Shown here piece by piece: positions 8,041 through 17,586 of a DNA stretch of 64,000 nucleotides. Both the position numbers and the translations under genes were made by a program. The DNA is taken from NCBI RefSeq assembly GCF_008329565.1, contig NZ_NPKT01000012.1, positions 1 to 64,000 on the forward strand. The letters run 5' to 3'. This DNA is from Mycolicibacterium sp. P1-5. GTDB taxonomy: Bacteria; Actinomycetota; Actinomycetes; Mycobacteriales; Mycobacteriaceae. The notes below the pieces were generated by a model. That model had not been told where the DNA came from and searched no databases. It saw only the letters and a program-made list of their open reading frames with translations. Positions within the stretch are counted from its first letter, which is position 1; every line of letters starts with the position of its first letter.

Positions 8041-9198
8041 GGCGCCGAGCCTGGTGATCGCCTCTTCAAGTGTGTCGTCGCGTTTGCAGAAAGCGAACCG
8101 CACCAGGTGGTTCCACTGACCGATGTGCGGAGAGTCCGGGTCGCAGAACGCCGACATCGGGATCGCTGCCACCCCGACCTTTTCGGGTAGCTCGGCGCAG
8201 AATTGGGTGCTGTCGGAATATCCCAGCGGCCGCGGATCGGCGCACAGAAAGTAGGTGCCCGCGCTGTCGTGCACGTCGAAGCCCACTTCGGTCAGCGCCG
8301 TAGAAAGACGATTTCGCTTGGCCTGCAAGGAATCTCGCAGCGCACCCACCCAGGCTCCCTCGAAGTTGAGCGCGTACGCGACCGCGGGCTGGAAGGGAGC
8401 CCCGCCGACGTAGGTGAGGTACTGCTTGGCCGCCCGTACGCCGGCGATCAATTCCGGTGTGCCGCATACCCAGCCGATCTTCCAGCCAGTGCAGTTGAAC
8501 ATCTTGGCGGCGCTGGAGATCGTCAGCGTGCGATCGGCCATGCCGGGGTAGGCCGCCAGAGGCAGGTGCTTGTGGCCGTCGAAGACCAGATGCTCGTACA
8601 CCTCGTCGGTGATCACCAGCAGGTCGGCATCGACGGCGAGTGCGGCCAGTGCGCGCAGGTCGCGGTCCGAAAGCACCATGCCGGTGGGGTTGTGCGGCGA
8701 GTTCACGATCAGTGCGCGGGTCTTCGACGTCACCGCGGCGCGAAGCGCGTCGACGTCGAGGGCGAAGCCGCGGCCGTCGGCCACCAGCGGCACCGGCACC
8801 CGACGGCAGCCGGCCATCGCGATCACGGGGGAGTAGGAGTCGTAGAACGGCTCGATCAAGAGCACATCGGAGCCCGGCTCGACCAGGCCGAGGACCGCGG
8901 CCGCGATGGCCTCGGTGGCGCCGACGGTGACCAGCACCTCGGTCTCCGGGTCGTACTCGACGTCGTACTGCCGCTTGCGCCGGGCGGCGATCGCCTCGCG
9001 TAGCGGGGCGATGCCCAGCCCGGGCGGGTATTGGTTGACCCCCTCGGCGATCGCTTTCTGCGCGGCCTCCAGCATTCCGGGCGGACCGTCCTCATCGGGG
9101 AAGCCCTGGCCCAGGTTCACCGCGCCGATGCGGGCGGCGAGCGCGGACATCTCGGCGAAGATCGTCACCGCGTAGGGCTGCAGCCGGGACACCGTCAT
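8014..9198 (-). CDS. dapC: Fold-type I PLP aminotransferase, N-succinyldiaminopimelate aminotransferase-like (DapC)
   Basis: A 394-residue class I/II aminotransferase. It carries Asn170 in SPHNPTG, Asp198 and Tyr201 in TDEVYEH, and the PLP Schiff-base Lys232 in SSAAKMFNCTGWKIGW. N-terminal MTVSRLQPYAVTIFAEMSALA and NLGQGFPDEDGPP match what I recall of M. tuberculosis DapC (Rv0858c), which is annotated for the diaminopimelate/lysine pathway. Proteins of this sequence type also resemble kynurenine or methionine aminotransferases, so substrate assignment rests on orthology. It is transcribed away from fadA. Confidence 0.88.
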   Translation of the reverse strand: MTVSRLQPYAVTIFAEMSALAARIGAVNLGQGFPDEDGPPGMLEAAQKAIAEGVNQYPPGLGIAPLREAIAARRKRQYDVEYDPETEVLVTVGATEAIAAAVLGLVEPGSDVLLIEPFYDSYSPVIAMAGCRRVPVPLVADGRGFALDVDALRAAVTSKTRALIVNSPHNPTGMVLSDRDLRALAALAVDADLLVITDEVYEHLVFDGHKHLPLAAYPGMADRTLTISSAAKMFNCTGWKIGWVCGTPELIAGVRAAKQYLTYVGGAPFQPAVAYALNFEGAWVGALRDSLQAKRNRLSTALTEVGFDVHDSAGTYFLCADPRPLGYSDSTQFCAELPEKVGVAAIPMSAFCDPDSPHIGQWNHLVRFAFCKRDDTLEEAITRLGALQGGRDLP

Positions 9199-9277
9199 AG
9201 CTGGAGAATCTACCGACGGGATTGCCGGCTCCGATTATTTGCAGATGTCGCTGCCCCGGCGCTGATCCTGAGCGACT

Positions 9278-9297
9278 GCCCAACCATCCGGTTGGGC
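9278..9297. promoter_or_regulatory. 20-base perfect palindrome upstream of fadA
   Basis: GCCCAACC-ATCC-GGTTGGGC has perfect 8-base arms and a 4-base centre. It lies about 80 bases before the fadA start in the 181-base dapC-fadA divergent gap. A -10-like TAGGCT follows at 9306-9311. The placement suggests a repressor operator for the beta-oxidation operon, but a hairpin role cannot be excluded. Confidence 0.5.
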
Positions 9298-9379
9298 GGT
9301 CTTGGTAGGCTCCCGGGCAGAGGACGACTGTCGAACGATCGTCACGCCCAATTCCGAGCAGGACCTGGAGAGAACACAC

Positions 9380-10591
<1,212 letters not shown>

Positions 10592-10600
10592 GGAAAAGTC

Positions 10601-12736
10601 ATGGCAGAGAACACGATTGCGTGGGACAAGGATGCCGACGGCATCGTCACGCTGACGTTGGACGACCCGACCGGTGGTGCCAACGTGATGAACGAGCACT
10701 ACAAGGATTCGATGCATAAGGCAGTAGAACGCCTTGTCGCCGAGAAGGATTCGATTACCGGTGTGGTGATCACCAGTGGCAAGAAGACGTTCTTCGCCGG
10801 CGGTGACCTCAAGAGCATGATCACCGCGGGCCCGGAGAACGCCGGCGAGATCTTCGCCGAGGTGCAGGACATCAAGGCCGACCTGCGCGCCCTGGAGACC
10901 CTGGGCAAGCCGGTCGTCGCCGCGATCAACGGCGCCGCGCTCGGCGGTGGCCTGGAGATCGCGCTGGCCTGTCATCACCGAATCGTCGCTGACGTCAAGG
11001 GTGTTCAGATCGGCCTGCCCGAGGTCACCCTCGGGCTGCTGCCCGGTGGGGGCGGCGTCACCCGCGTGACGCGGATGCTCGGTATCCAGAACGGCTTCGT
11101 CAACGTGCTGTCCCAGGGCACCCGATTCAAGCCGGCCGCCGCCAAGGACAACGGCCTGGTCGACGAACTCGTCGGCAGTGTCGAGGAATTGGTGCCTGCC
11201 GCCAAGGCATGGATCAAGGCCAATCCCGAATCGCACACGCAGCCGTGGGATGCCAAGGGCTACAAGATGCCTGGCGGCACCCCGGCTACCCCGTCGTTCG
11301 CGGCGATCCTGCCGTCGTTCCCCTCGCTGCTGCGTAAGCAGCTCAAGGGTGCACCGATGCCCGCTCCTCGGGCCATCCTGGCCGCCGCAGTCGAGGGCGC
11401 ACAGGTGGACTTCGAGACCGCCAGCCGCATCGAGAGCCGCTACTTCACCGAGCTGGTCACCGGGCCGATCGCCAAGAACATGATCCAGGCGTTCTTCTTC
11501 GACCTACAGGCCATCAACTCCGGTGGCTCCCGGCCCGAGGGCATCGGCAAGACCCCGATCACCAAGATCGGTGTGCTGGGCGCCGGCATGATGGGTGCTG
11601 GCATCGCCTATGTCTCAGCGAAGGCCGGATTCGACGTGGTGCTCAAGGACGTCAGCCTCGAGGCCGCGCAGAAGGGCAAGGGCTACTCCGAGAAGCTGGA
11701 GGCCAAGGCCCTCGAGCGTGGCAAGACGACAGCCGAGAAGTCGCAGGCCCTGCTGGGCCGGATCACTCCGACCGGCGACGCCGCTGACTTCAAGGGCGTC
11801 GACTTCGTCATCGAGGCGGTCTTCGAGAGCCAGGAACTCAAGCACAAGGTGTTCCAGGAGATCGAGGACATCGTCGAGCCGAACGCCATCCTGGGTTCCA
11901 ACACCTCCACCATGCCGATCACCGGTCTGGCCGCCGGTGTGAAGCGCCAGGAGGACTTCATCGGTATTCACTTCTTCTCCCCGGTCGACAAGATGCCGCT
12001 GGTGGAAATCATCAAGGGCGAGAAGACATCCGACGAGGCACTGGCCCGGGTGTTCGACTACACGCTGGCCATCGGCAAGACACCGATCGTGGTCAACGAC
12101 AGCCGCGGCTTCTACACCAGCCGGGTCATCGGCACCTTCGTGAACGAGGCGCTGGCGATGCTCGGTGAGGGTGTCGAGCCGGCGTCGATCGAGCACGCGG
12201 GCAGCCAGGCCGGCTACCCGGCCCCGCCGCTGCAGCTGTCCGACGAGCTCAACCTCGAGCTGATGCACAAGATCGCCGTCGCGACCCGCAAGGGCGTCGA
12301 AGATGCTGGGGGCACGTACGAGCCGCACCCGGCCGAGGCTGTCGTCGAGAAGATGATCGAAATCGACCGTCCCTCAAGGCTTGCCGGCGCGGGCTTCTAC
12401 TCCTACGTCGACGGCAAGCGGACGCAGCTGTGGCCGGGGCTGCGGGAGACGTTCAAGAGCGGCACGTCCACCCCGCCGCTGCAGGACATGATCGACCGGA
12501 TGCTGTTCGCCGAGGCGCTGGAAACCCAAAAGTGCTTCGACGAGGGCGTGATCACCACGACCGCTGACGCCAACATCGGCTCGATCATGGGCATCGGCTT
12601 CCCACCGTGGACCGGTGGCGCCGCGCAGCTGATCGTCGGCTACCCGCACGGCGGCAAGGCCGGGTTCGTGGCGCGGGCCAAGGAGCTGGCGGAGAAGTAC
12701 GGCGAGCGGTTCAACCCGCCGGCGTCGCTGCTCTAA
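10601..12736 (+). CDS. fadB: Multifunctional FadB: enoyl-CoA hydratase / 3-hydroxyacyl-CoA dehydrogenase
   Basis: A 711-residue alpha subunit of the beta-oxidation trifunctional enzyme. Residues 1-190 are the crotonase domain (FFAGGDLKSM, NGAALGGGLEIALAC oxyanion-hole segments, LPEVTLGLLPGGGG). From about residue 322 comes the NAD-binding Rossmann fold with GAGMMGAGIA, then two C-terminal dehydrogenase domains (SRGFYTSRVIGTFVNEAL). It hydrates enoyl-CoA and oxidises 3-hydroxyacyl-CoA, passing the product to FadA. An AAGGAAAAG ribosome-binding site lies in the 9-base gap after fadA. A strong terminator follows the gene. Confidence 0.96.
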   Translation: MAENTIAWDKDADGIVTLTLDDPTGGANVMNEHYKDSMHKAVERLVAEKDSITGVVITSGKKTFFAGGDLKSMITAGPENAGEIFAEVQDIKADLRALETLGKPVVAAINGAALGGGLEIALACHHRIVADVKGVQIGLPEVTLGLLPGGGGVTRVTRMLGIQNGFVNVLSQGTRFKPAAAKDNGLVDELVGSVEELVPAAKAWIKANPESHTQPWDAKGYKMPGGTPATPSFAAILPSFPSLLRKQLKGAPMPAPRAILAAAVEGAQVDFETASRIESRYFTELVTGPIAKNMIQAFFFDLQAINSGGSRPEGIGKTPITKIGVLGAGMMGAGIAYVSAKAGFDVVLKDVSLEAAQKGKGYSEKLEAKALERGKTTAEKSQALLGRITPTGDAADFKGVDFVIEAVFESQELKHKVFQEIEDIVEPNAILGSNTSTMPITGLAAGVKRQEDFIGIHFFSPVDKMPLVEIIKGEKTSDEALARVFDYTLAIGKTPIVVNDSRGFYTSRVIGTFVNEALAMLGEGVEPASIEHAGSQAGYPAPPLQLSDELNLELMHKIAVATRKGVEDAGGTYEPHPAEAVVEKMIEIDRPSRLAGAGFYSYVDGKRTQLWPGLRETFKSGTSTPPLQDMIDRMLFAEALETQKCFDEGVITTTADANIGSIMGIGFPPWTGGAAQLIVGYPHGGKAGFVARAKELAEKYGERFNPPASLL

Positions 12737-12745
12737 TCCCGCGAA

Positions 12746-12795
12746 CAGACGCGAAAACCCCCGAAACCTCGGCGTTTCGGGGGTTTTTGCGTCTG
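12746..12795 (+). terminator. Intrinsic terminator after fadB
   Basis: CCCCCGAAA (12758-12766), an 8-base loop and TTTCGGGGG (12775-12783) form a perfect 9-bp stem followed by TTTTT. The stem can extend outward, since AAAA faces TTTT and CAGACGC (12746-12752) pairs with GCGTCTG (12789-12795). The flanking A-tract makes it usable on both strands. It lies 9 bases after the fadB stop and ends 18 bases before the next gene. Confidence 0.88.
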
Positions 12796-12813
12796 CTCGA
12801 CTAGGTTGGGCCC

Positions 12814-14295
12814 GTGACGATCAGCAGCAGGCTGGCCACCAGCCTGTCCGGCTACGGCAACGCGCCGTGCATCGAGTTCAACGGCCGCTGGTACACCGGT
12901 GCCGAGATCGCGGCCTACGCGGCCGCGATCGACGAGGCGCTGCGGGCGGCCGGTGTCGCCGACGGAGCGGCAGTCGGGGTGGTGGCCCGCAACCGTCCAC
13001 CGCATGCGGCGGCCGTTATGGGGTTGCTCGGCGGCGGGCGATGGGTGTCGATGCTGTACTCATTCCAGTCGGCCGACGCGATCGGGCGAGACATCGAACA
13101 GCTCGAACTGGCCGCGGTCGTTGCCGACCGGGAGGACTGGACCGCACCGGTGGTCGCCGCCGCTCTTCGCACCGGTACCGCGGGCGTAGCGGTTTCGCTG
13201 ACACCGCCCACGGTCGAACTCGTCAGCGGCATCGAGCGAGTCTCGGATCGGCTGCATGCGGTCGGCCGGGACGGCTCGACCGGCCTGCAGGTACTCACCA
13301 GCGGCACCACCGGGCCGCCCAAACGCCACCCGATCCCGACCGCGGTGCTGGAGCACACCGTTTCCAGCGTGGCGATCACCGGCGCCTCCGCCGACGAGCC
13401 CCCCGAGCTGATGTACTGGCCGCTCGGTGGAATCGGCGGGGTGTGCCAGCTGATCACCGGCGCCTACCTCGGCAAGCGGATCGCCCTACTGGAGAAGTTC
13501 AGCGTCGCCGAGTGGGTACGGGTGGTGAAGACTTACGGCATCCGCCGCTGCGGTCTGCAGCCGGCGGCGGTACGCATGCTGCTTGACGCCGACCTGCGCC
13601 CCGAGGACCTCGCCTCGCTGGAATATGTGATCAGTGCGGCGGGCCCGCTGGATCCCGAGACCCGGGACGCCTTCGAGCAGCGGTACGGAGTTCCGGTGCT
13701 GTTGGCTTATGGCGCAACCGAATTCGCCGGTTCGGTGTGCACCTGGACCCCGGATCTCTATCGAGAGTTCGGCACCGCCAAGCGCGCCAGTTCGGGCCGG
13801 GTGATGCCCAACACGGCGGTTCGCATCGTCGACCCGGGCGGGCGCGGTGAGGTGCCGACGGGCGAGCAGGGTGTCCTGGAAGCCAAAATTGCGGCCATCG
13901 GCCCGGACTGGATCCGCACCAACGACCTCGCTTCGATCGACGCCGATGGGTTTGTCACGCTGCACGGCCGCGCCGACGGGGCGATCAACCGGGGCGGGTT
14001 CAAGGTGCTGCCGGAGACCGTCCGCCGGGTTCTGGTCTCTCACCCGGCGGTTCGCGATGCCGCGGTCGTCGGCGTCCCGGATACCCGGCTCGGAGAGGTG
14101 CCCTTCGCCGCTGTCGAGCCGATCCCCGGTGCCCAACCTCCCGACCCCGGCGACCTCGTGAACCTGGTCCGCCAAGCCCTGCCCAAGCACTATGTCCCGG
14201 TCCAGGTGGTCGTCGTCGAGCATCTTCCGCGGAACCAGTCGCTCAAAGTTTCGCTACGTGACATAGCTGCGATGTACACCGGAGCGTCGAGCTAG
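12814..14295 (+). CDS. AMP-binding (acyl-CoA synthetase-like) enzyme
   Basis: A 493-residue member of the adenylate-forming superfamily, starting at GTG. It has the P-loop LTSGTTGPPKRHP near residues 160-172, the LAYGATEFAG motif, the ATP-ribose Asp in WIRTNDLASIDADGFVTLHGRADGAINRGGFKV, and a C-terminal PRNQSLKVS that carries the adenylation-type Lys. It probably activates a carboxylic acid as an acyl-adenylate and then acyl-CoA. It is somewhat short for a FadD long-chain ligase, so the substrate may be short or aromatic. Position after fadAB suggests lipid or carboxylate catabolism, but the terminator makes it a separate transcript. Confidence 0.82.
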   Translation: MTISSRLATSLSGYGNAPCIEFNGRWYTGAEIAAYAAAIDEALRAAGVADGAAVGVVARNRPPHAAAVMGLLGGGRWVSMLYSFQSADAIGRDIEQLELAAVVADREDWTAPVVAAALRTGTAGVAVSLTPPTVELVSGIERVSDRLHAVGRDGSTGLQVLTSGTTGPPKRHPIPTAVLEHTVSSVAITGASADEPPELMYWPLGGIGGVCQLITGAYLGKRIALLEKFSVAEWVRVVKTYGIRRCGLQPAAVRMLLDADLRPEDLASLEYVISAAGPLDPETRDAFEQRYGVPVLLAYGATEFAGSVCTWTPDLYREFGTAKRASSGRVMPNTAVRIVDPGGRGEVPTGEQGVLEAKIAAIGPDWIRTNDLASIDADGFVTLHGRADGAINRGGFKVLPETVRRVLVSHPAVRDAAVVGVPDTRLGEVPFAAVEPIPGAQPPDPGDLVNLVRQALPKHYVPVQVVVVEHLPRNQSLKVSLRDIAAMYTGASS

Positions 14296-14787
14296 ACGCC
14301 ACCCGGCCTGGGTCATTGCCAGCATGATTGGCCACGTATCGCCTGCGGCGAGGGTGTCGGTGCTGGGCGTCGGCCGGCCGCCGCGAGGTCGCAAATTCCG
14401 GATTCGGATTGACATCTTGGCGTGAGCAGGTATAAAAGCCACGCTCGACGATAACGGCAAACTCCCGTGCGTTCGACTCTATGCCGTTTTGTAACGTGAG
14501 TTGCTGGCCGAATTGCCCTAGTGAATGGGGAGCGCGCGATTTGCCGCAACGACGGTTTCGGCGAAGTGCGTCTGAACTCGATATATGTCCGAAGTGGATA
14601 GTTGGACGCTCGTCGTCGGTGCATTTGCCTGCCCGCGCAAGAATTTTTGCTGAAGTACGACGTCTCAGCTTGCTCTCAGCTAGTTTTTGCGGTGTGATAG
14701 GCCCTATGCCAGGGGAATGAGGAGGCAAGGGGGAGCATTGGCCCCTCCCGTATGGGAGGGGCCGATTGCCGTCCAGGGGGCCTTACG
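14296..14787. other. Gene-poor stretch
   Basis: No convincing protein gene is visible here. Frames of 60-160 codons exist on both strands but are Arg/Ser/Pro-rich, lack recognisable motifs and overlap each other. Base composition is visibly more AT-rich than the surroundings around 14400-14700 (for example GGTATAAAAG near 14429), which may mean promoter DNA or decayed sequence. The only clear structure is the perfect hairpin at 14740-14763. Confidence 0.5.
14740..14763. terminator. Perfect 10-bp hairpin, probable terminator
   Basis: GGCCCCTCCC-GTAT-GGGAGGGGCC has perfect 10-base arms and a 4-base loop. No U-tract follows on either strand, which is common for mycobacterial termination hairpins. 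On the minus strand it lies 24 bases after the stop of the possible small membrane-protein gene at 14788-14898; on the plus strand it would end transcripts reading out of the synthetase gene. Confidence 0.6.
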
Positions 14788-14898
14788 TCACTTCGCCATT
14801 CGGGGTAGCCACGCCAACGCCCACGCAAGCCAGATCCCGAGGACGGGCACGTCTACGGGGATACCGCGGTGATGCACTCGGCCGTAAAGTCGGGCCAT
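14788..14898 (-). CDS. Possible small membrane protein (36-42 residues)
   Basis: A short frame from ATG 14898 (or ATG 14916, six codons longer) to TGA 14788-14790. The peptide begins MARLYGRVHHRGI, has one strongly hydrophobic segment (VPVLGIWLAWALAWLP), and ends in RMAK. Its start codon shares the palindromic CATG with the start of the oxidoreductase gene at 14897 on the other strand. A strong hairpin follows 24 bases after its stop. I do not know a family; the case rests on the membrane-helix pattern and the terminator-like hairpin. Confidence 0.4.
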   Translation of the reverse strand: MARLYGRVHHRGIPVDVPVLGIWLAWALAWLPRMAK

Positions 14899-15886
14899 GC
14901 GCTTCGGACTGTTCATCCCGCAGGGCTGGCGACTGGATCTGGCCGGCATTCCCACTGAAAAGCACTGGCAGGTAATGCGTGATCTGGCCGATTACGCCGA
15001 CGCGGGTCCGTGGGACTCGCTCTGGGTCTACGACCATTTCCACACCGTGCCGATCCCGGCCGATGAGGCCACGCACGAGGCGTGGACCCTGATGGCGGCC
15101 TACGCCGCGACCACTTCGCGGATCAAGCTCGGCCAGATGTGCACCGCGATGAGCTATCGGAACCCCGTCTACCTCGCCAAGGTCGCCGCCACCACCGACA
15201 TCATCTCCGGGGGCCGGGTGCAGATGGGCATCGGTGGCGGCTGGTATGAGCACGAGTGGCGGGCCTACGGCTACGGCTTCCCGTCCGCAGGGGTGCGGTT
15301 GGCCCGGCTCGACGAGGGCGTCCAGATCATGCGGGACGCCTGGCGCAACGGAAAGGTGAGCTTCGACGGCAAGCAGTATCAGGTCGACGGTGCGATTGTC
15401 GCCCCCAGGCCGTTGCAGGAGAACGGCATTCCGCTGTGGATCGCGGGTGGCGGCGAGAAGGTGACGCTCAAGATCGCGGCGAAGTACGCGCAGTACACCA
15501 ACTTCACCTGCGAGCCCGACGGGTTTGCGCACAAGTCGAAGGTGCTCGCCGAACACTGCCGCGAGGTCGGCACGGACTTCAACGCCATCGTCCGATCGGC
15601 CAACGTCAACGCAATCCTCGGCAGCTCGGCCGACGACGTCAGGGCGCGGGTCAAGCGGGTGCGTGATCGGCTGGCCGGGGTGTGTGGCGACGCCGCCGCC
15701 GACGCCATGATGACGACGGTCAGTGCGCCCGGCTCCGCGGCGGGCACGCCCGATCAGGTCATCGAGAGTCTGACGGGGCTGCGCGACCTGGGTTGCGAGT
15801 ACGTGATCTGCTACTTCCCGGAGGCCGCCTACGATCGGTCCGGCATCGAGCTGTTCGAGCGCGAGGTGATCCCCGCACTGACGTGA
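14897..15886 (+). CDS. LLM class F420-dependent oxidoreductase
   Basis: A 329-residue luciferase-like TIM-barrel protein. N-terminal MRFGLFIPQGWRLDL, WDSLWVYDHFHT, IKLGQMCTAMSYRNPVYLAKVAATTDIISGGRVQMGIGGGWYEHEWRAYGY and PLWIAGGGEKVTLKIAAKYA are the classic block pattern of the F420-dependent group. The substrate is unknown. It lies 94 bases upstream of a DUF35/thiolase-like pair, suggesting a shared catabolic role, perhaps in sterol or branched-lipid breakdown. Confidence 0.9.
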   Translation: MRFGLFIPQGWRLDLAGIPTEKHWQVMRDLADYADAGPWDSLWVYDHFHTVPIPADEATHEAWTLMAAYAATTSRIKLGQMCTAMSYRNPVYLAKVAATTDIISGGRVQMGIGGGWYEHEWRAYGYGFPSAGVRLARLDEGVQIMRDAWRNGKVSFDGKQYQVDGAIVAPRPLQENGIPLWIAGGGEKVTLKIAAKYAQYTNFTCEPDGFAHKSKVLAEHCREVGTDFNAIVRSANVNAILGSSADDVRARVKRVRDRLAGVCGDAAADAMMTTVSAPGSAAGTPDQVIESLTGLRDLGCEYVICYFPEAAYDRSGIELFEREVIPALT

Positions 15887-15980
15887 TAAGCGCGTGCACT
15901 CAGATGAGAATGCGGTTTCCAAGAAGAGCTAACAGTGTTGTACGATCCGGCTACCGACTTGGACTACGAAGGATGCCTCT

Positions 15981-16406
15981 ATGCAAAAGGCCCTGGCGCC
16001 CGAAATCTCCACTTGGCCGGAAGACAATCCGCAGCTCATCGGCAGTAAATGCGCGAGCTGCTCGGCCGTGGTCTTTCCCAGCCAGGAGCGTTGCCCGCAG
16101 TGCAGCGCCGGCGGCATGAACGAGGTCAAGCTGCCCCGGCGGGGCACCCTGGTCGCGTGGACCACGCAAGGCTTCCCGCCCGGCGCGCCCTACATCGGGC
16201 CCACCGGTAAGGACTTCGTCCCGTTCGGCGTCGGGCTGGTGCAGCTCGAGGACGTCGTGCGCGTCGAAGGTCGGCTCACCGAGAACGACCCCGAGAAGCT
16301 GAAGTGGGGCATGGACGTCGAGCTGACGATGATCCCGTTCGCCACCGACGCCGAGGGCAATGAGGTCGTCACGTTCGCCTTCCAGCCGGCGGAGGCCTCG
16401 GCATGA
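15981..16406 (+). CDS. Zn-ribbon/OB-fold DUF35 protein
   Basis: A 141-residue protein with an N-terminal rubredoxin-like zinc ribbon (CASC near 24-27, CPQC near 39-42) and an OB-fold (RRGTLVAWTTQGFPPGAPYIGP, FGVGLVQLEDVVRVEGRL). DUF35 proteins typically pair with a thiolase-fold partner; in steroid degradation such a partner (ChsH2) stabilises the Ltp2 aldolase. The stop and the start of the thiolase-like gene overlap in ATGA, so the two are translationally coupled. A GAAGGA ribosome-binding site precedes the ATG. Confidence 0.9.
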   Translation: MQKALAPEISTWPEDNPQLIGSKCASCSAVVFPSQERCPQCSAGGMNEVKLPRRGTLVAWTTQGFPPGAPYIGPTGKDFVPFGVGLVQLEDVVRVEGRLTENDPEKLKWGMDVELTMIPFATDAEGNEVVTFAFQPAEASA

Positions 16407-17548
16407 GCAGCGACGTCGCAATCATCGGGGTGGGCCTGCACCCGTTCGGCCGGTTCGAGAAGACCGCCATGCAGATGGGCGCCGAGGCGATCGAGCTGGC
16501 GCTGAAGGACTCCGGCGCGGAGTGGAAGGACATCCAGTTCGGCTTCGGCGGCAGCTATGAGGTATCCAACCCGGACGCTGTGACGCGCTTGGTCGGGCTG
16601 ACCGGCATCACGTTCACCAACGTCTTCAACGCCTGCGCCACCGCGGCCAGCGCGATTCAGCAGACCGCGGACACCATCCGGCTCGGCAAGTACGACATCG
16701 GAATCGCTGTTGGCCTGGACAAGCACCCGCGCGGCGCGTTCACCGACGACCCGGCCAAGCTCGCGCTGCCGCAGTGGTATGCCCAAAACGGACAGTTCGT
16801 CACCACCAAATTCTTCGGCATCAAGGCCAATCGGTATATCCACGATCACGGCATCTCCGAGGAGACGCTGGCGCGGGTGGCCAACAAGAACTTCCGCAAC
16901 GGTGTGCTGAACCCGAATGCCTTCCGGCGCAAGGAGATCTCCATCGAGGAGATCATGGCCTCGCCGGTACTGAACTACCCGCTGCGACAGTACATGTTCT
17001 GCGCTCCCGACGAGGGCGCCGCCGCGGTCATCATGTGCCGCGCCGATATTGCGCACCGGTTCACCGACAAGCCGGTTTATGTGCGCGCCAGCGAGATTCG
17101 CACCCGCACCTTCGGTGCCTACGAGGTGCACGGAACCTCGGCGCCGCTCGACGAGGACGTGTCGCCGACCGTCTACGCGGCCAAGGCGGCCTACGAGGAG
17201 GCCGGAATCGGGCCGGAGGACATCGACATCGCCCAGCTGCAGGACACCGACGCCGGCGCCGAGATCATCCATATGGCCGAGACCGGTCTGTGCGCCGACG
17301 GTGAGCAGGAGAAGTTGCTTGCCGACGGTGCGACCGAAATCCACGGCTCGTTGCCGATCAATACCGACGGCGGACTGATCGCCAACGGCGAGCCGATCGG
17401 CGCCTCGGGTCTGCGCCAGATGCACGAGCTGGTGCGCCAACTGCGCGGCGAGGCCGGCGAACGTCAGGTGCCGGGTAACCCCCGCGTCGGACTGGCGCAG
17501 GTGTACGGCGCGCCCGGAACCGCCTCTGCGACAATACTTTCGCTGTAG
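16403..17548 (+). CDS. Thiolase-fold lipid-transfer protein (SCP-x/Ltp-like)
   Basis: A 381-residue member of the non-decarboxylating thiolase superfamily. It begins SSDVAIIGVGLHPFGRFEKTAMQMGAEAIELALKDSG and has Cys74 in FNACATAASAIQ in the place of the thiolase nucleophile. It ends with the GLIANGEPIGASGLRQMHELVRQLRGEAG block that replaces the usual GHP box. Such proteins act as thiolases or as retro-aldolases on acyl-CoAs, commonly with a DUF35 partner, which is encoded just upstream with a 4-base overlap. M. tuberculosis Rv1627c-type lipid carriers look similar. Which reaction applies here is open. Confidence 0.88.
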   Translation: MSSDVAIIGVGLHPFGRFEKTAMQMGAEAIELALKDSGAEWKDIQFGFGGSYEVSNPDAVTRLVGLTGITFTNVFNACATAASAIQQTADTIRLGKYDIGIAVGLDKHPRGAFTDDPAKLALPQWYAQNGQFVTTKFFGIKANRYIHDHGISEETLARVANKNFRNGVLNPNAFRRKEISIEEIMASPVLNYPLRQYMFCAPDEGAAAVIMCRADIAHRFTDKPVYVRASEIRTRTFGAYEVHGTSAPLDEDVSPTVYAAKAAYEEAGIGPEDIDIAQLQDTDAGAEIIHMAETGLCADGEQEKLLADGATEIHGSLPINTDGGLIANGEPIGASGLRQMHELVRQLRGEAGERQVPGNPRVGLAQVYGAPGTASATILSL

Positions 17549-17586
17549 TTCCGGGCGCTGCCCGTTGAACCGTCGCGGCAGCCCGT

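Noticed and set aside
14243..14728. 161-codon minus-strand frame in the gene-poor stretch
   Set aside because: Arg/Pro/Ser-rich with no motif, overlaps the synthetase gene end and another frame; no sign of coding bias.
15930..15950. AACA-G-TGTT mini-palindrome before the DUF35 gene as a KstR-like site
   Set aside because: Only 4-base arms; does not match the KstR or KstR2 consensus I know; likely chance.
17552..17564. CGGGC-GCT-GCCCG hairpin between the thiolase-like and PE-PPE genes
   Set aside because: Five-base stem is too weak to call a terminator, though its convergent position is suggestive.
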